Origin: an uncultured Lachnospiraceae bacterium
GTDB taxonomy: Bacteria; Bacillota; Clostridia; Lachnospirales; Lachnospiraceae
Direction: 5' to 3'
Assembly (NCBI GenBank): GCA_910578345.1
Contig: CAJTRA010000001.1
Location: 534,027 to 598,026, forward strand
DNA: 64,000 nt
A program made the translations under genes and the position numbers. The number at the start of each line of letters is the position of its first letter. The stretch's first letter is position 1. A model generated the notes under the pieces. It had not been told where the DNA came from. It saw only the letters and a list, made by a program, of their open reading frames with translations, and ran no database searches. Shown one piece after another: positions 51,524-60,547 of the stretch.

Positions 51524-52261
51524 TTATGTATTCATCCCAATGTATTCATCTCTCAGCACACACATCGGATTGTCCAGGAACAACCTTTTGCTGCTGTCCT
51601 CTCCATACTTCTTCTCAACATATACCGCGCACTCTGAAAGACAGGGACATCTTTTGCAAAGATCATGCGTATCCGTAGCTACAAAATGGACTAACCCCTG
51701 CTTCAACAGCTTCTTTGTCAGGCGCGACACCGCAAATCCATATTCCCCCATAATGCTTCCGGCATTCACCTGTATAAAGCAGCCCATTTCGATCAGCTCT
51801 GCCACTCTGGCCATTTTCGTGCATATATTTTTATAACGTTCCACATGCGCCAGAATTGGATAGTAGCCGCCTGCAAGCAATGTGTAAACGCCATTTCTGA
51901 TATAATCATAATCTGCGGAAGGTTCAAATTCAACAAGCACATAATGGGAATTCGCCAGCGTTCCTGCCCGTCCCTCCATAAGTTCCTCAATCAGACCACT
52001 GCGGTAATACAGTTCATTCCCTGGATATAACTTTATTTCCAGATGTTCTTCTGCCAGCTTTCCTTGCAGCAACGCAACCCCATCGGCCACCTCACTGCAG
52101 CTTCCTCTACGGCGCCAGGGCTTATTGTGCGGCGTCAGAACAATCTGGGAAATTCCATCCTGAACCGCCATATGTAACATTTCCATACTCATTTCCAGGC
52201 TGTCTGAACCATCGTCAATTCCAGGAAGAATATGGGAATGAATATCAATATAATTTTTCAT
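51524..52261 (-). CDS. cpsB: Tyrosine-protein phosphatase, PHP type (CpsB)
   Basis: This 245-residue metal-dependent phosphatase of the PHP superfamily reverses CpsD tyrosine phosphorylation. The metal-binding motifs are DIHSHILPGIDDG at the N-terminus, LTPHNKP, the conserved ILAHVERY, and ATDTHD near residue 195. The start at 52261 (MKNYIDIHSH) has AGAGG upstream. The frame stays open for 50 more codons, but these lie in the leader and partly upstream of the transcription start. It is the first gene of the exopolysaccharide operon. Confidence 0.93.
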   Translation of the reverse strand: MKNYIDIHSHILPGIDDGSDSLEMSMEMLHMAVQDGISQIVLTPHNKPWRRRGSCSEVADGVALLQGKLAEEHLEIKLYPGNELYYRSGLIEELMEGRAGTLANSHYVLVEFEPSADYDYIRNGVYTLLAGGYYPILAHVERYKNICTKMARVAELIEMGCFIQVNAGSIMGEYGFAVSRLTKKLLKQGLVHFVATDTHDLCKRCPCLSECAVYVEKKYGEDSSKRLFLDNPMCVLRDEYIGMNT

Positions 52262-52391
52262 TTTACCTCTGCGTGGATCTTGCTGGCTTTGCCTGCAATA
52301 TCCCTGAATGCGTATTGGAAGTTTACTACCAAACTTCTCCTGTATAGAGCATACAACATCTCTGCCTGCAAGTTCACAAGCTACGCAATTC

Positions 52392-52420
52392 ATTATATTA
52401 TCTTGGCTCATTTTTTACAA
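52392..52420 (-). promoter_or_regulatory. Promoter of the exopolysaccharide operon
   Basis: On the minus strand TTGTAA and TATAAT are separated by exactly 17 bases, predicting a start near 52385 and a leader of about 125 bases. The leader has a small hairpin (AAGTTT/AAACTT near 52322-52339). I did not recognise a known riboswitch or antitermination element. Confidence 0.65.
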
Positions 52421-52455
52421 GAATATTTTATGACATAAAGATCATGCAATAGTGC

Positions 52456-52493
52456 AAAAAGCAGAGAGCTTTCCTTCCCTCCGCTTTTCTGCT
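52456..52493 (-). terminator. Terminator of the aldo/keto reductase gene
   Basis: AGCAGA pairs with TCTGCT, with a short inner AGC/GCT pairing, followed by TTTTT on the minus strand. It separates the reductase from the exopolysaccharide promoter. Confidence 0.55.
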
Positions 52494-52508
52494 TCTGCTA
52501 TCTTCCCC

Positions 52509-53651
52509 TTACAGCAATTCTCTGGCTTTCTGCATCCTCTCTGCAATCGGTACATGGAACGGACATCTGCCCTCACAAGTCTTACAGCCGATACAATCTG
52601 ATGCATTCGCCTCAAGCTGTGCATAATGTGCCCGGATCGAACCTGGCACTTCCTCCTGCATCATAGCCAGGTCATATAATTTATTGACCATGGCAATATC
52701 AATCTTTACCGGACAGGGCGCACAATGCCCGCAATAAGTACATTGCCCTGTGGAAAAAGCATGATGCGGCGCCGACGCAAGCACGCTGGCATAATCCTTC
52801 TCTTCCTCTGATGCCGTTTCATAAGCCACTGCTTCATATACATGCTGCGGATTATCAAATCCTACCATCACTGCCGCCACTGCCGGTCTTGTCAAAGAAT
52901 AGTGCAGACACTGTACCGGTGTCAGAGCAACTCCGAAGGGCGATGCCTGGGCGTCAAACAGACGGCCTCCTGCATATCCTTTCATGACAGTGATCCCCAC
53001 GCCATTCTGCTCGCAGAGTTTATACAATTCTTCCCGCTCTGGCGCGATCCCTCCTAACTTCTCATCATAGCTTTCCACAAAGTAGTCGTCTATGTTCGAT
53101 ATTGGCGGCAGCATGTCAAACGCCGGGTTTATACTGAATAAGATCATTTCGATCTCCCCCTGGCAAGCCGCCATCTTCGCAACTTCCGGATTATGAGAGC
53201 TGATACCGATATGGCGAATCGTACCTTCTCTCTTCAACTGCCGTATATATTCCATGAATTCCCCATAAATGACTGTATCGAATTCCGCCGGATCATCGAT
53301 AAAGTGAATCATACCCAGATCGATATAATCCGTCTGCATCCTCGTCAATAGATCCTCAAACGCCGGCTTCACCTTCGCCAGGTCCCTTGTCCTGACATAC
53401 TGGCCATTCTCCCAGGTGGAGCCAATATGGCCCTGAATGATCCACTGATCGCGCCGGCCTTTGATCGCCAGCCCAATGTTGGATCGAACATTGGGTTCCG
53501 ACATCCAGCAATCTAAGATATTAATTCCTTCCCTCTCGCAGGCGTCTATGACTGCCTTTACCTCTTCTGTATTGTGGCGCTCCAGCCACTCTCCTCCCAG
53601 CCCGATCTCACTGACCTGCAGACCGGTTCTGCCAAGTTTCCTGTACTTCAT
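52509..53651 (-). CDS. Aldo/keto reductase-fold protein with two 4Fe-4S clusters
   Basis: This 380-residue protein has an N-terminal AKR barrel (MKYRKLGRTGLQVSEIGLGG) and a C-terminal ferredoxin-like domain with CTYCGHCAPCP and CIGCKTCEGRCP, enough for two clusters. It is of the COG1453 type. The AKR catalytic tyrosine region, normally DxxxxYGxSE, reads LDCWMSEPNV, and the lysine strand reads WIIQGHIG. So the usual Tyr and Lys are not apparent, and the chemistry may be electron transfer rather than classical NADPH carbonyl reduction. The start at 53651 has AAAGGAG 9 bases before it. The gene is monocistronic. Confidence 0.85.
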   Translation of the reverse strand: MKYRKLGRTGLQVSEIGLGGEWLERHNTEEVKAVIDACEREGINILDCWMSEPNVRSNIGLAIKGRRDQWIIQGHIGSTWENGQYVRTRDLAKVKPAFEDLLTRMQTDYIDLGMIHFIDDPAEFDTVIYGEFMEYIRQLKREGTIRHIGISSHNPEVAKMAACQGEIEMILFSINPAFDMLPPISNIDDYFVESYDEKLGGIAPEREELYKLCEQNGVGITVMKGYAGGRLFDAQASPFGVALTPVQCLHYSLTRPAVAAVMVGFDNPQHVYEAVAYETASEEEKDYASVLASAPHHAFSTGQCTYCGHCAPCPVKIDIAMVNKLYDLAMMQEEVPGSIRAHYAQLEANASDCIGCKTCEGRCPFHVPIAERMQKARELL

Positions 53652-53898
53652 CTGTGTTTTCTCCTTTCTGCTGCCATCCCTGTCCATAACTCATTAAACT
53701 GATTGTATCATGCAGCTCCTATAACATACAATACCTGCCCCATTTATTTTCTCCTCTCCACAACTGCGACACCTTTCGTTATTTCTCGACATATACTATA
53801 GTAAACGTCATAACAGTGAACCCGTTTCGGGAGCTGTTCTGCTCCTTCCGCGGGTCATTCACAATAAAATTTATTCCCTTGTGGATAAAGGAGTTAAA

Positions 53899-54780
53899 AT
53901 GGCGAAAGAAGCAGAATGGAACAATCATTTTAACATTGGTGTTGATTCCATCGACAATGCACACCGGAAACTCTTCTCGATCGTCCGCAGACTGATCTAT
54001 GTAAGCGAGAATGAACATCACGGACAGTGGGCATGTGCTGAGGGGATCAAATACTTTAAAAATTATGCCATGAAACATTTTACCGACGAAGAAGCCTATA
54101 TGCAGTCAATCGGCTACAAAGGCTATGAAGTACATAAGCGCCTGCATGATGACATGCGGTATAAGACACTTCCCGCACTGGAAAAGGATCTTCTGGAATC
54201 GAATTACTCGCAGGAATCCATACATCACTTTCTTGGCATCTGTCTTGGATGGCTGACCGCCCACATTATGATCGAGGACCGGGCCATCACGGGAAAGGTC
54301 GCCAACAGATGGAAGACGGATCACTGCGGGGAAGACATGAGTGCGCTGGAAGATGCTCTGGCGGTCACCATACAGGAGATCTTCCGATTACAGCCGGAAA
54401 TCGTCAGCGAACATTACAGCGGAGAAAATTTCGGCCGCAGTATCATTGACCGATTAACATATCATTCCCAAAAGGTCCCGCAGGTGCAGATCTTCCTGGT
54501 GCTTGAAGAGAGCCTGGTGCTGCAGGCTGTAAGCTCCATGTTGGATATGCCGCTGACAAAAGTGGATAAAATGGTCACCAACGCCGCCAGGCAGCTTTCT
54601 TTGCATATTGTAGACCAGGTAGCGGCGCACTGCCGCCTGTCTTCCCATTATGAACTGGAAAGCAATCACCTGATGTCGCCTGAACAGTTTGAGCAGGTAT
54701 TTTATGCTCAGTATTTTGATTACAGTCTGCTTTTTAACACTGGAAACGGCTACTTTGCCTTCTGCATCAAACTGGAATGA
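53899..54780 (+). CDS. Bacteriohemerythrin with a C-terminal CheX-like domain
   Basis: This 293-residue protein has a haemerythrin domain in residues 5-135 with all seven di-iron ligands in place: His22, His60, Glu64, His79, His83, His122 and Asp127. It should bind O2 or NO. The remaining 150 residues form a separate domain without a known ligand; the helix LEESLVLQAVSSML and following NAARQLSLHIVDQV recall CheX/CheC phosphatase helices, but this is tentative. AAAGGAG lies 5 bases before the ATG at 53899. It has no signal peptide. In a strict anaerobe a role in oxygen sensing or detoxification is likely. Confidence 0.82.
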   Translation: MAKEAEWNNHFNIGVDSIDNAHRKLFSIVRRLIYVSENEHHGQWACAEGIKYFKNYAMKHFTDEEAYMQSIGYKGYEVHKRLHDDMRYKTLPALEKDLLESNYSQESIHHFLGICLGWLTAHIMIEDRAITGKVANRWKTDHCGEDMSALEDALAVTIQEIFRLQPEIVSEHYSGENFGRSIIDRLTYHSQKVPQVQIFLVLEESLVLQAVSSMLDMPLTKVDKMVTNAARQLSLHIVDQVAAHCRLSSHYELESNHLMSPEQFEQVFYAQYFDYSLLFNTGNGYFAFCIKLE

Positions 54781-54828
54781 CCGGACAGACTGTCCATATA
54801 GAACCATTCAAAAACCGAAAACAGCAGT

Positions 54829-54877
54829 AAAAAGCGAGGACCGTTGCACCTTATCCATACAACAGCTCCCGCTTTTT
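54829..54877 (+). terminator. Terminator after the haemerythrin gene
   Basis: AAAAAGCG pairs with CGCTTTTT across a 33-base internal segment that has weaker pairings (GTTG/CAAC). It is usable in both directions for the convergent genes. Confidence 0.6.
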
Positions 54878-54920
54878 CTCTGATCCAATCATGAAGACCG
54901 CTTCTCTGTCGGCCGGATCG

Positions 54921-56879
54921 TTATCTCCCCTTCCGCAGAACAGTCTCAATCCGCTCATGCAGATCCTCTACATTGAAGGGCTTTAAAATATAATTGTCCG
55001 CTCCCAGCATAAAACTCTCCAATACCGTGTGCTTATCGTTCTGCGACGTAAGCATGATTACGGGAATCTTCTGGCAGTCTTCCATCTCCCGGATCTCACG
55101 CAGTGTCTCGACGCCGTCCTTTGACGCCATCTTCACATCCAACAGGATCAGGTCCGGCCTGTTCTTCTTCAGGTACTGCAGTGCGCGCACGCCTAAATTC
55201 GGCGCAACCTCGTATTTCTCCTTTAATGCCTGCTCGATCGTCGCCAGGCTGATGCTGTTGTCGTCCACCACAAGCACCTTGTAATCCTTCACCGTAAACG
55301 GCTCTAACGGCTCCTCTTTCTTCGCCTCCGTTTCCGGAACCTCCGACAAGAGCCTGGCATCCGCGATCTTCTGCAAGATCTCCACGGTAAAAGTGGAACC
55401 CTCGCCATACACGCTCTCCACACTGACTGTACCCTGCATCATTTCTGCCAGATGCCCTGTGATGGAGAGTCCCAGCCCTGTTCCTTCCGCACTTCGGTTG
55501 CGTTTGGAGTCGATCTGCTTGAAATTCTCGATGATCTTCTCAAGATCTTCTTCCCGGATACCGCATCCGGTGTCCTGCACCTGAAAGATCAGACGCTCCG
55601 TGTCCTGTGCCTCTCCCGGCCTGCCCGAAACGGTGATCTTGACATGCCCCTTCTTGGTAAATTTCAGCGCATTGTTCAAAAGATTCACCAGAAACTGTTT
55701 GATCCTACTCTCATCCTCGAAATAACCGCAAGAAATCGACATATCGTACTCGCTCTCCACCATGAGTCCGTGCTGCAAGGCAACGATATCCATCATATTC
55801 AGCACTTCTTTGATAAGAGACCTGACATGATACTCCGTCGGGATCAGTTCCATTTTGCCGGCTTCCACCTTGGGCAGATCCAGAATATCATTGATCAACG
55901 CCAGCAGATTGTGCGCCGACGCCTTGATATCGCAGACGTATTCATAAACCTTCCGCTCCTTGCTCTCCTCCATGATAATGTCGCTCAGTCCGACGATCGC
56001 ATTCATGGGCGTCCGGATCTCATGCGACATGTTGGCAAGGAATGCGCTCCTGGCGACATTGGCCTGCTCCGCCTGTTCCCGTACACACGTGATCTCTTCT
56101 ATGTAATTCCTCGTTTCCGTCATATCGAGGATCAGGATGACATAGCCCTTTTTCTCCCCGTACTTATCCAGGATCTGCTCCGCATGCCCCTGATAGAATC
56201 TGTTGTTTCGGCAAAATTCCACCTTCCCTTCCTCATGGAGCATATCCAGTGGAAATCCTTCCAGCTCTTCGATATGTTTCCCCACCGCTCGGCTGTTTAA
56301 GTCTCCGAAAATGCCTGCCTCCGCCGGGTTATAGCTGATGATCCGCTCGCGGACATCGATGGCGATCACGCCGTCACCCATACTGTCAAGCAGAATGCCG
56401 GAAGCCAGGCTGCTGAAATCATAGACTTTTCTGCTCCAGACCAGAATGACCACGCCCGCAAGAACGATTCCCAGCACGAACGGCGTCGGGTCGTACACGA
56501 AGGACAGCTTCACCACATATAAGTACAGCACCACCACCGGCAGAAAAGAAAGCCCCAATATCAGCTTATACTGTCTTTCCGCCGCGCAATCCGGCTTGTT
56601 GATGCACACACGGACCAGGGCGTACATAGAAAGCACATAAGGTATGTCCGTTCCGCACAACATGAAGAGCCAATAACCCGACCCGTATTCCAATCCCAGA
56701 ATAAAAATATCCACGATTTTCACAAATTTTAAGAACCTGACAGGCGTTTTCTCGTAACAGTAACTGAACATGAAATAGCAGTAGCTAATCGGGATCGCCA
56801 ACGATCCAATATACTGCATCAGTTTCTGTTCCCTGGAGCCGTCTCCTTTCAGCAGAAGAAACAGGGCCACCGCAATCAT
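54921..56879 (-). CDS. Hybrid sensor histidine kinase with PAS and receiver domains
   Basis: This 652-residue protein has about five to seven membrane helices up to residue 160, then a PAS domain (about 175-270), HisKA with the histidine near residue 287 (NMSHEIRTPMNAIVG), HATPase_c (NLLNNALKFT, DTGCGIRE, GTGLGLSI) and a C-terminal receiver with phospho-acceptor aspartate near residue 580 (LILLDVKM). No DNA-binding output is attached. The ATG at 56879 has no good ribosome site, and the open frame upstream encodes further hydrophobic residues without a start codon, so the N-terminus is uncertain. No partner regulator is nearby. Confidence 0.88.
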   Translation of the reverse strand: MIAVALFLLLKGDGSREQKLMQYIGSLAIPISYCYFMFSYCYEKTPVRFLKFVKIVDIFILGLEYGSGYWLFMLCGTDIPYVLSMYALVRVCINKPDCAAERQYKLILGLSFLPVVVLYLYVVKLSFVYDPTPFVLGIVLAGVVILVWSRKVYDFSSLASGILLDSMGDGVIAIDVRERIISYNPAEAGIFGDLNSRAVGKHIEELEGFPLDMLHEEGKVEFCRNNRFYQGHAEQILDKYGEKKGYVILILDMTETRNYIEEITCVREQAEQANVARSAFLANMSHEIRTPMNAIVGLSDIIMEESKERKVYEYVCDIKASAHNLLALINDILDLPKVEAGKMELIPTEYHVRSLIKEVLNMMDIVALQHGLMVESEYDMSISCGYFEDESRIKQFLVNLLNNALKFTKKGHVKITVSGRPGEAQDTERLIFQVQDTGCGIREEDLEKIIENFKQIDSKRNRSAEGTGLGLSITGHLAEMMQGTVSVESVYGEGSTFTVEILQKIADARLLSEVPETEAKKEEPLEPFTVKDYKVLVVDDNSISLATIEQALKEKYEVAPNLGVRALQYLKKNRPDLILLDVKMASKDGVETLREIREMEDCQKIPVIMLTSQNDKHTVLESFMLGADNYILKPFNVEDLHERIETVLRKGR

Positions 56880-57074
56880 GCCAATGCTTAATACGTCAAA
56901 TCCTAAAAAACAGCACTCATACCTGCATCACCCTATAGCATCCTAAAGATGCACATACTTGTATATATGATAGCAGCCGTTGACTCTTTATCTGTCTATA
57001 ATAAATTCTGATGGAGTCTCTGATGAAGCAGCAAAGAAACCGAAGGCTAAACAATTATTTTGATAGCGGAGCCC
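56880..57074. other. Intergenic region between divergent kinase and SNF2 genes
   Basis: This stretch is AT-rich and lacks an ORF. I see no hairpin with a T run and no repeat; promoters for both neighbours are presumably here but are not well defined, apart from the box pair listed at 57075. Confidence 0.4.
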
Positions 57075-57103
57075 TTGTGAATACCGCATACACATGATAA
57101 GAT
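57075..57103 (+). promoter_or_regulatory. Possible promoter of the SNF2 gene
   Basis: TTGTGA and TAAGAT are separated by 17 bases, about 75 bases before the TTG start. Both boxes deviate from consensus. Confidence 0.35.
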
Positions 57104-57180
57104 AGACAAGTCAATGTTACAGGCTGCAAAATACCGCCCATGCGTGCATACGCACGCCGGAAAAGAAAGAGGAATCCGTC

Positions 57181-60100
57181 TTGCTAACGAAACAACTCAT
57201 CAAAGAGATCACCGGTCCCACCATTTATAATAGAGGCCTTGAACTATTCCGCCAGAATAAAGTGCTGTCTTTTCAATCCAGGACAGACGATGAGGAAATA
57301 GATGTCAAGGCTACTGTGCAGGGCAGTGGAAGGAAAAAATACAACGTCTCACTTATCTACAATACGTTCTATGAAGACGTGGCCGAATGCCACTGTGACT
57401 GTCCGGCTTTCTACAGCTATGACGGCCTCTGTAAGCATTGCGCTGCCGTTCTTTTTATGTGTGAAAGCCGTTTGGAAGAACAGCATTCGATCTTCGATTA
57501 TATAGAAGAGCCAGGACACAGCGGCCAAAAGCGCAGGCTCTCTGATTACCTGGGTCCTGAAAACGGCCGTTTTCTTCCCAAATCGCACTCCAGAGAAACA
57601 ACACCCGTCATCAAAAATCTGCTTCGACGCCAAAGAATCAAGACCACCGCTCCTTTAATGCAGGGAGTGCCTTATGAACAGGTAATACTTGAACCCATTT
57701 TCAGATGTGCCGCAAACAATGCTTCCGTAGAATTTAAGATCGGCATCAACACCAAATATGTGCTCAAAGATGTCTTTGAATTTGCACAGCATATGAATGC
57801 CAGCACTGAATATTCCTACGGCAAGAAATTAAATTTTTTACATACGCTCACCGCTTTCGACCCCCTCTCTCAGAAGCTGGCAAACTTCATTCTTTGCTGG
57901 GTGCAGGAAAACAAAGAACACTATCTTGAATATACCTATTACTCTTACATGACATCTTACGCGAAACTACGCAGAATTCCTCTCAGTGGGATAGAATTCG
58001 AGGAACTTCTTACTATTTTAAAAGATCGTCCCGTTACGATCGATGTCAATGGCTCCGGCGAAAAGCTCTGGCGCCAGACTACCGAAAGACCGGAACACCG
58101 GATCCGCATTCTGGGGCAAAAAGACGGTATCCAGGTAGAACTGGAATCCTCCACGGAATTTTATGCCGCCCATACCGTTTTCACATTCCAGGACGGTCTG
58201 ATCTATCAACAGAACAGAGACGAGCTTCTGCCGGTCCGGGACTTTCTGGATTGTCTGCCGGAACTTCCCGGAACGTCCTTTTTTGTTGACAAAAGTGACA
58301 TTCCCACCTTCTGCCGGGAGTTGCTTCCGCTTTTGGAAAAACACTACCATTGTGAGCGGATTGATTTCAACGAAGCCGATTACGGCGTGGAACCCGCTGC
58401 CTTCGAGATCTATCTGGACGCACCGCAGAAGAACTTCATTACCTGCAAAGTTTATGCCGTCTATGGCACGAAGAAATTCGAAGTCTATAAGAAGGAGGAA
58501 GAGCGCGCGGGCCGCGACGCCATCCGGGAGATACAGGTCGGCAACATTGTTGCCTCTTATTGTAATGCCTATGACGAAGCGGAACGCGCAATGGTCATTG
58601 CCGATGACGAGGCAAAAATCTACGAGCTGCTCACGCTGGGCATCCCTCGCTTCCAGGAACTGGGCGATGTATATGTCTCTGATTCCCTGAAAAAGATCCG
58701 TGTCGTCACTGGCAGCAAGGTGGAAGTCGGTGTCTCTTTATCGGATAATCTGTTGGAACTTACGATCGGCGCCGACCAGCTATCCCGGAATGAATTGATT
58801 GAAATCCTATCAAAATATGATAAGAAGAAGAAATATTTCCGTCTGAAAAGCGGCAGCTTTATCCGCATGGAGGACGAAGGTCTTAATGCTTTACTGGAGA
58901 TCAAAGAGAACCTGAATCTGACAGACACGCAATTGCATAAAAATACTCTCACACTGCCCAAGTACAGAGCTCTCTACCTGGATAGCGAGCTTGCTGCAAA
59001 GCAGAATCTAACGGCTGTCAGAAACCAAACCTTTCAGGAACTGATCCAAAACATGAAGACCATAGAAGAAAATGCTTTTGAGGCGCCGGCAAGTCTGGAA
59101 TCCGTGCTGCGCCCCTATCAGCTCACTGGCTTCTTCTGGCTGAAAACACTGTACCGCAACGGTTTTGGCGGCATACTGGCCGATGACATGGGACTCGGCA
59201 AGACCTTGCAGACCATCGCCTTTCTGCTATCAGAATATCTGGAGGCAAAGGCAGCGGATAACAGGCGCACACTGATCATCACACCGGCTTCCCTGGTCTT
59301 TAACTGGAAAAACGAGTTTTCCCTTTTTGCCCCTATTCTTCCTGTCAAAATGGTGACAGGCGCCGTGGCCGAACGCCAGGAGATCATACGCGGCGCACAG
59401 AGCAGAGATATTCTGATCACCTCCTACGAACTATTGAAAAGAGATCTGGAGGCTTATGAGGGTGTACCCTTTTTCTGCCAGATCATAGACGAGGCACAGT
59501 ATATCAAAAACCACAATACCCAGGCCGCAAAAGCAGTGAAAGCGATCGAATCCGGCTGCCGCTTCGCCCTCACCGGAACACCGATCGAGAACAGACTGAG
59601 TGAGCTTTGGAGTATCTTTGATTATCTGATGCCGGGATTTCTGTACGGCTATCAACGTTTCCGGACAGAGATTGAGGTTCCCATAGTGCAAAGTCAGGAT
59701 GAAGCCGCCATGGAACGGCTCCAGAAAATGGTCCGTCCCTTTATCCTGCGGCGACTGAAAAAAGATGTGCTCACCGATTTGCCGGACAAGCTGGAAAAAT
59801 GCATGTACGCCAACATGGAAGGGGAGCAGCAGAAACTTTACCATGCCCATGTACAGCGAATCCGCATGATGCTTGACAAGCAGTCGGAAGAAGAATTCAA
59901 AACCGGTAAGATTCAGATCCTCTCTGAGCTTACCAAACTGCGACAGCTTTGCTGTGATCCCGCACTTATCTATGAGAACTATGAAAGTCCTTCCGCTAAA
60001 TCCTCCCTCTGTGTAGACCTGATCAAAAACGCAGTGGCTGGCGGTCATAAAGTGCTCTTGTTCTCGCAGTTCACCTCCATGTTGGAAAACCTGCAGCGGA

Positions 60101-60504
60101 AGCTAAAAGAAGAAGGCATCTCCTATTACGTACTGACCGGCTCCACGCCCAAAGAACAACGCCTTGCATTAGTTGAGCGTTTTAACACGAATGACACCAA
60201 TGTATTCTGTATCTCGTTGAAAGCAGGCGGCACCGGACTGAATCTGACTGCTGCCGATATCGTCATCCATTTCGACCCCTGGTGGAATCTGGCCGTACAG
60301 AACCAGGCCACCGACAGGGCCCACCGGATCGGGCAGACCAATATGGTGAATGTCTATAAGCTGATTATGAAAGATACCATCGAAGAAAATATCATGAAAC
60401 TACAGGAACGCAAGAAAGAGCTGGCGGAACAGGTATTGTCCGGAGAAGGTCTTGGAAGTGGAAGCTTTACGAAAGAGGAACTACTGGAACTGCTGGCGGT
60501 GTAA
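57181..60504 (+). CDS. SNF2-family ATPase with N-terminal SWIM zinc finger
   Basis: This 1107-residue DNA-dependent ATPase starts at a TTG with GAGGA 7 bases upstream. A SWIM zinc-binding motif lies near residues 70-90 (CHCDCP and CKHC). A long bacterial SNF2-associated region follows to about residue 640. The motor has motif I DDMGLGKT (about 669), motif II DEAQ (about 769), the TGTPIEN block, and the C-terminal helicase lobe with AGGTGLNLTAADIV and DRAHRIGQ (about 1048). Such proteins translocate on DNA or remodel DNA-protein complexes. The gene is monocistronic. It does not sit in a recognisable defence island. Confidence 0.92.
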   Translation: MLTKQLIKEITGPTIYNRGLELFRQNKVLSFQSRTDDEEIDVKATVQGSGRKKYNVSLIYNTFYEDVAECHCDCPAFYSYDGLCKHCAAVLFMCESRLEEQHSIFDYIEEPGHSGQKRRLSDYLGPENGRFLPKSHSRETTPVIKNLLRRQRIKTTAPLMQGVPYEQVILEPIFRCAANNASVEFKIGINTKYVLKDVFEFAQHMNASTEYSYGKKLNFLHTLTAFDPLSQKLANFILCWVQENKEHYLEYTYYSYMTSYAKLRRIPLSGIEFEELLTILKDRPVTIDVNGSGEKLWRQTTERPEHRIRILGQKDGIQVELESSTEFYAAHTVFTFQDGLIYQQNRDELLPVRDFLDCLPELPGTSFFVDKSDIPTFCRELLPLLEKHYHCERIDFNEADYGVEPAAFEIYLDAPQKNFITCKVYAVYGTKKFEVYKKEEERAGRDAIREIQVGNIVASYCNAYDEAERAMVIADDEAKIYELLTLGIPRFQELGDVYVSDSLKKIRVVTGSKVEVGVSLSDNLLELTIGADQLSRNELIEILSKYDKKKKYFRLKSGSFIRMEDEGLNALLEIKENLNLTDTQLHKNTLTLPKYRALYLDSELAAKQNLTAVRNQTFQELIQNMKTIEENAFEAPASLESVLRPYQLTGFFWLKTLYRNGFGGILADDMGLGKTLQTIAFLLSEYLEAKAADNRRTLIITPASLVFNWKNEFSLFAPILPVKMVTGAVAERQEIIRGAQSRDILITSYELLKRDLEAYEGVPFFCQIIDEAQYIKNHNTQAAKAVKAIESGCRFALTGTPIENRLSELWSIFDYLMPGFLYGYQRFRTEIEVPIVQSQDEAAMERLQKMVRPFILRRLKKDVLTDLPDKLEKCMYANMEGEQQKLYHAHVQRIRMMLDKQSEEEFKTGKIQILSELTKLRQLCCDPALIYENYESPSAKSSLCVDLIKNAVAGGHKVLLFSQFTSMLENLQRKLKEEGISYYVLTGSTPKEQRLALVERFNTNDTNVFCISLKAGGTGLNLTAADIVIHFDPWWNLAVQNQATDRAHRIGQTNMVNVYKLIMKDTIEENIMKLQERKKELAEQVLSGEGLGSGSFTKEELLELLAV

Positions 60505-60547
60505 AGAACCACTTCACATCCGCCGGCGGTTCAGTTTAACCCAGGCA

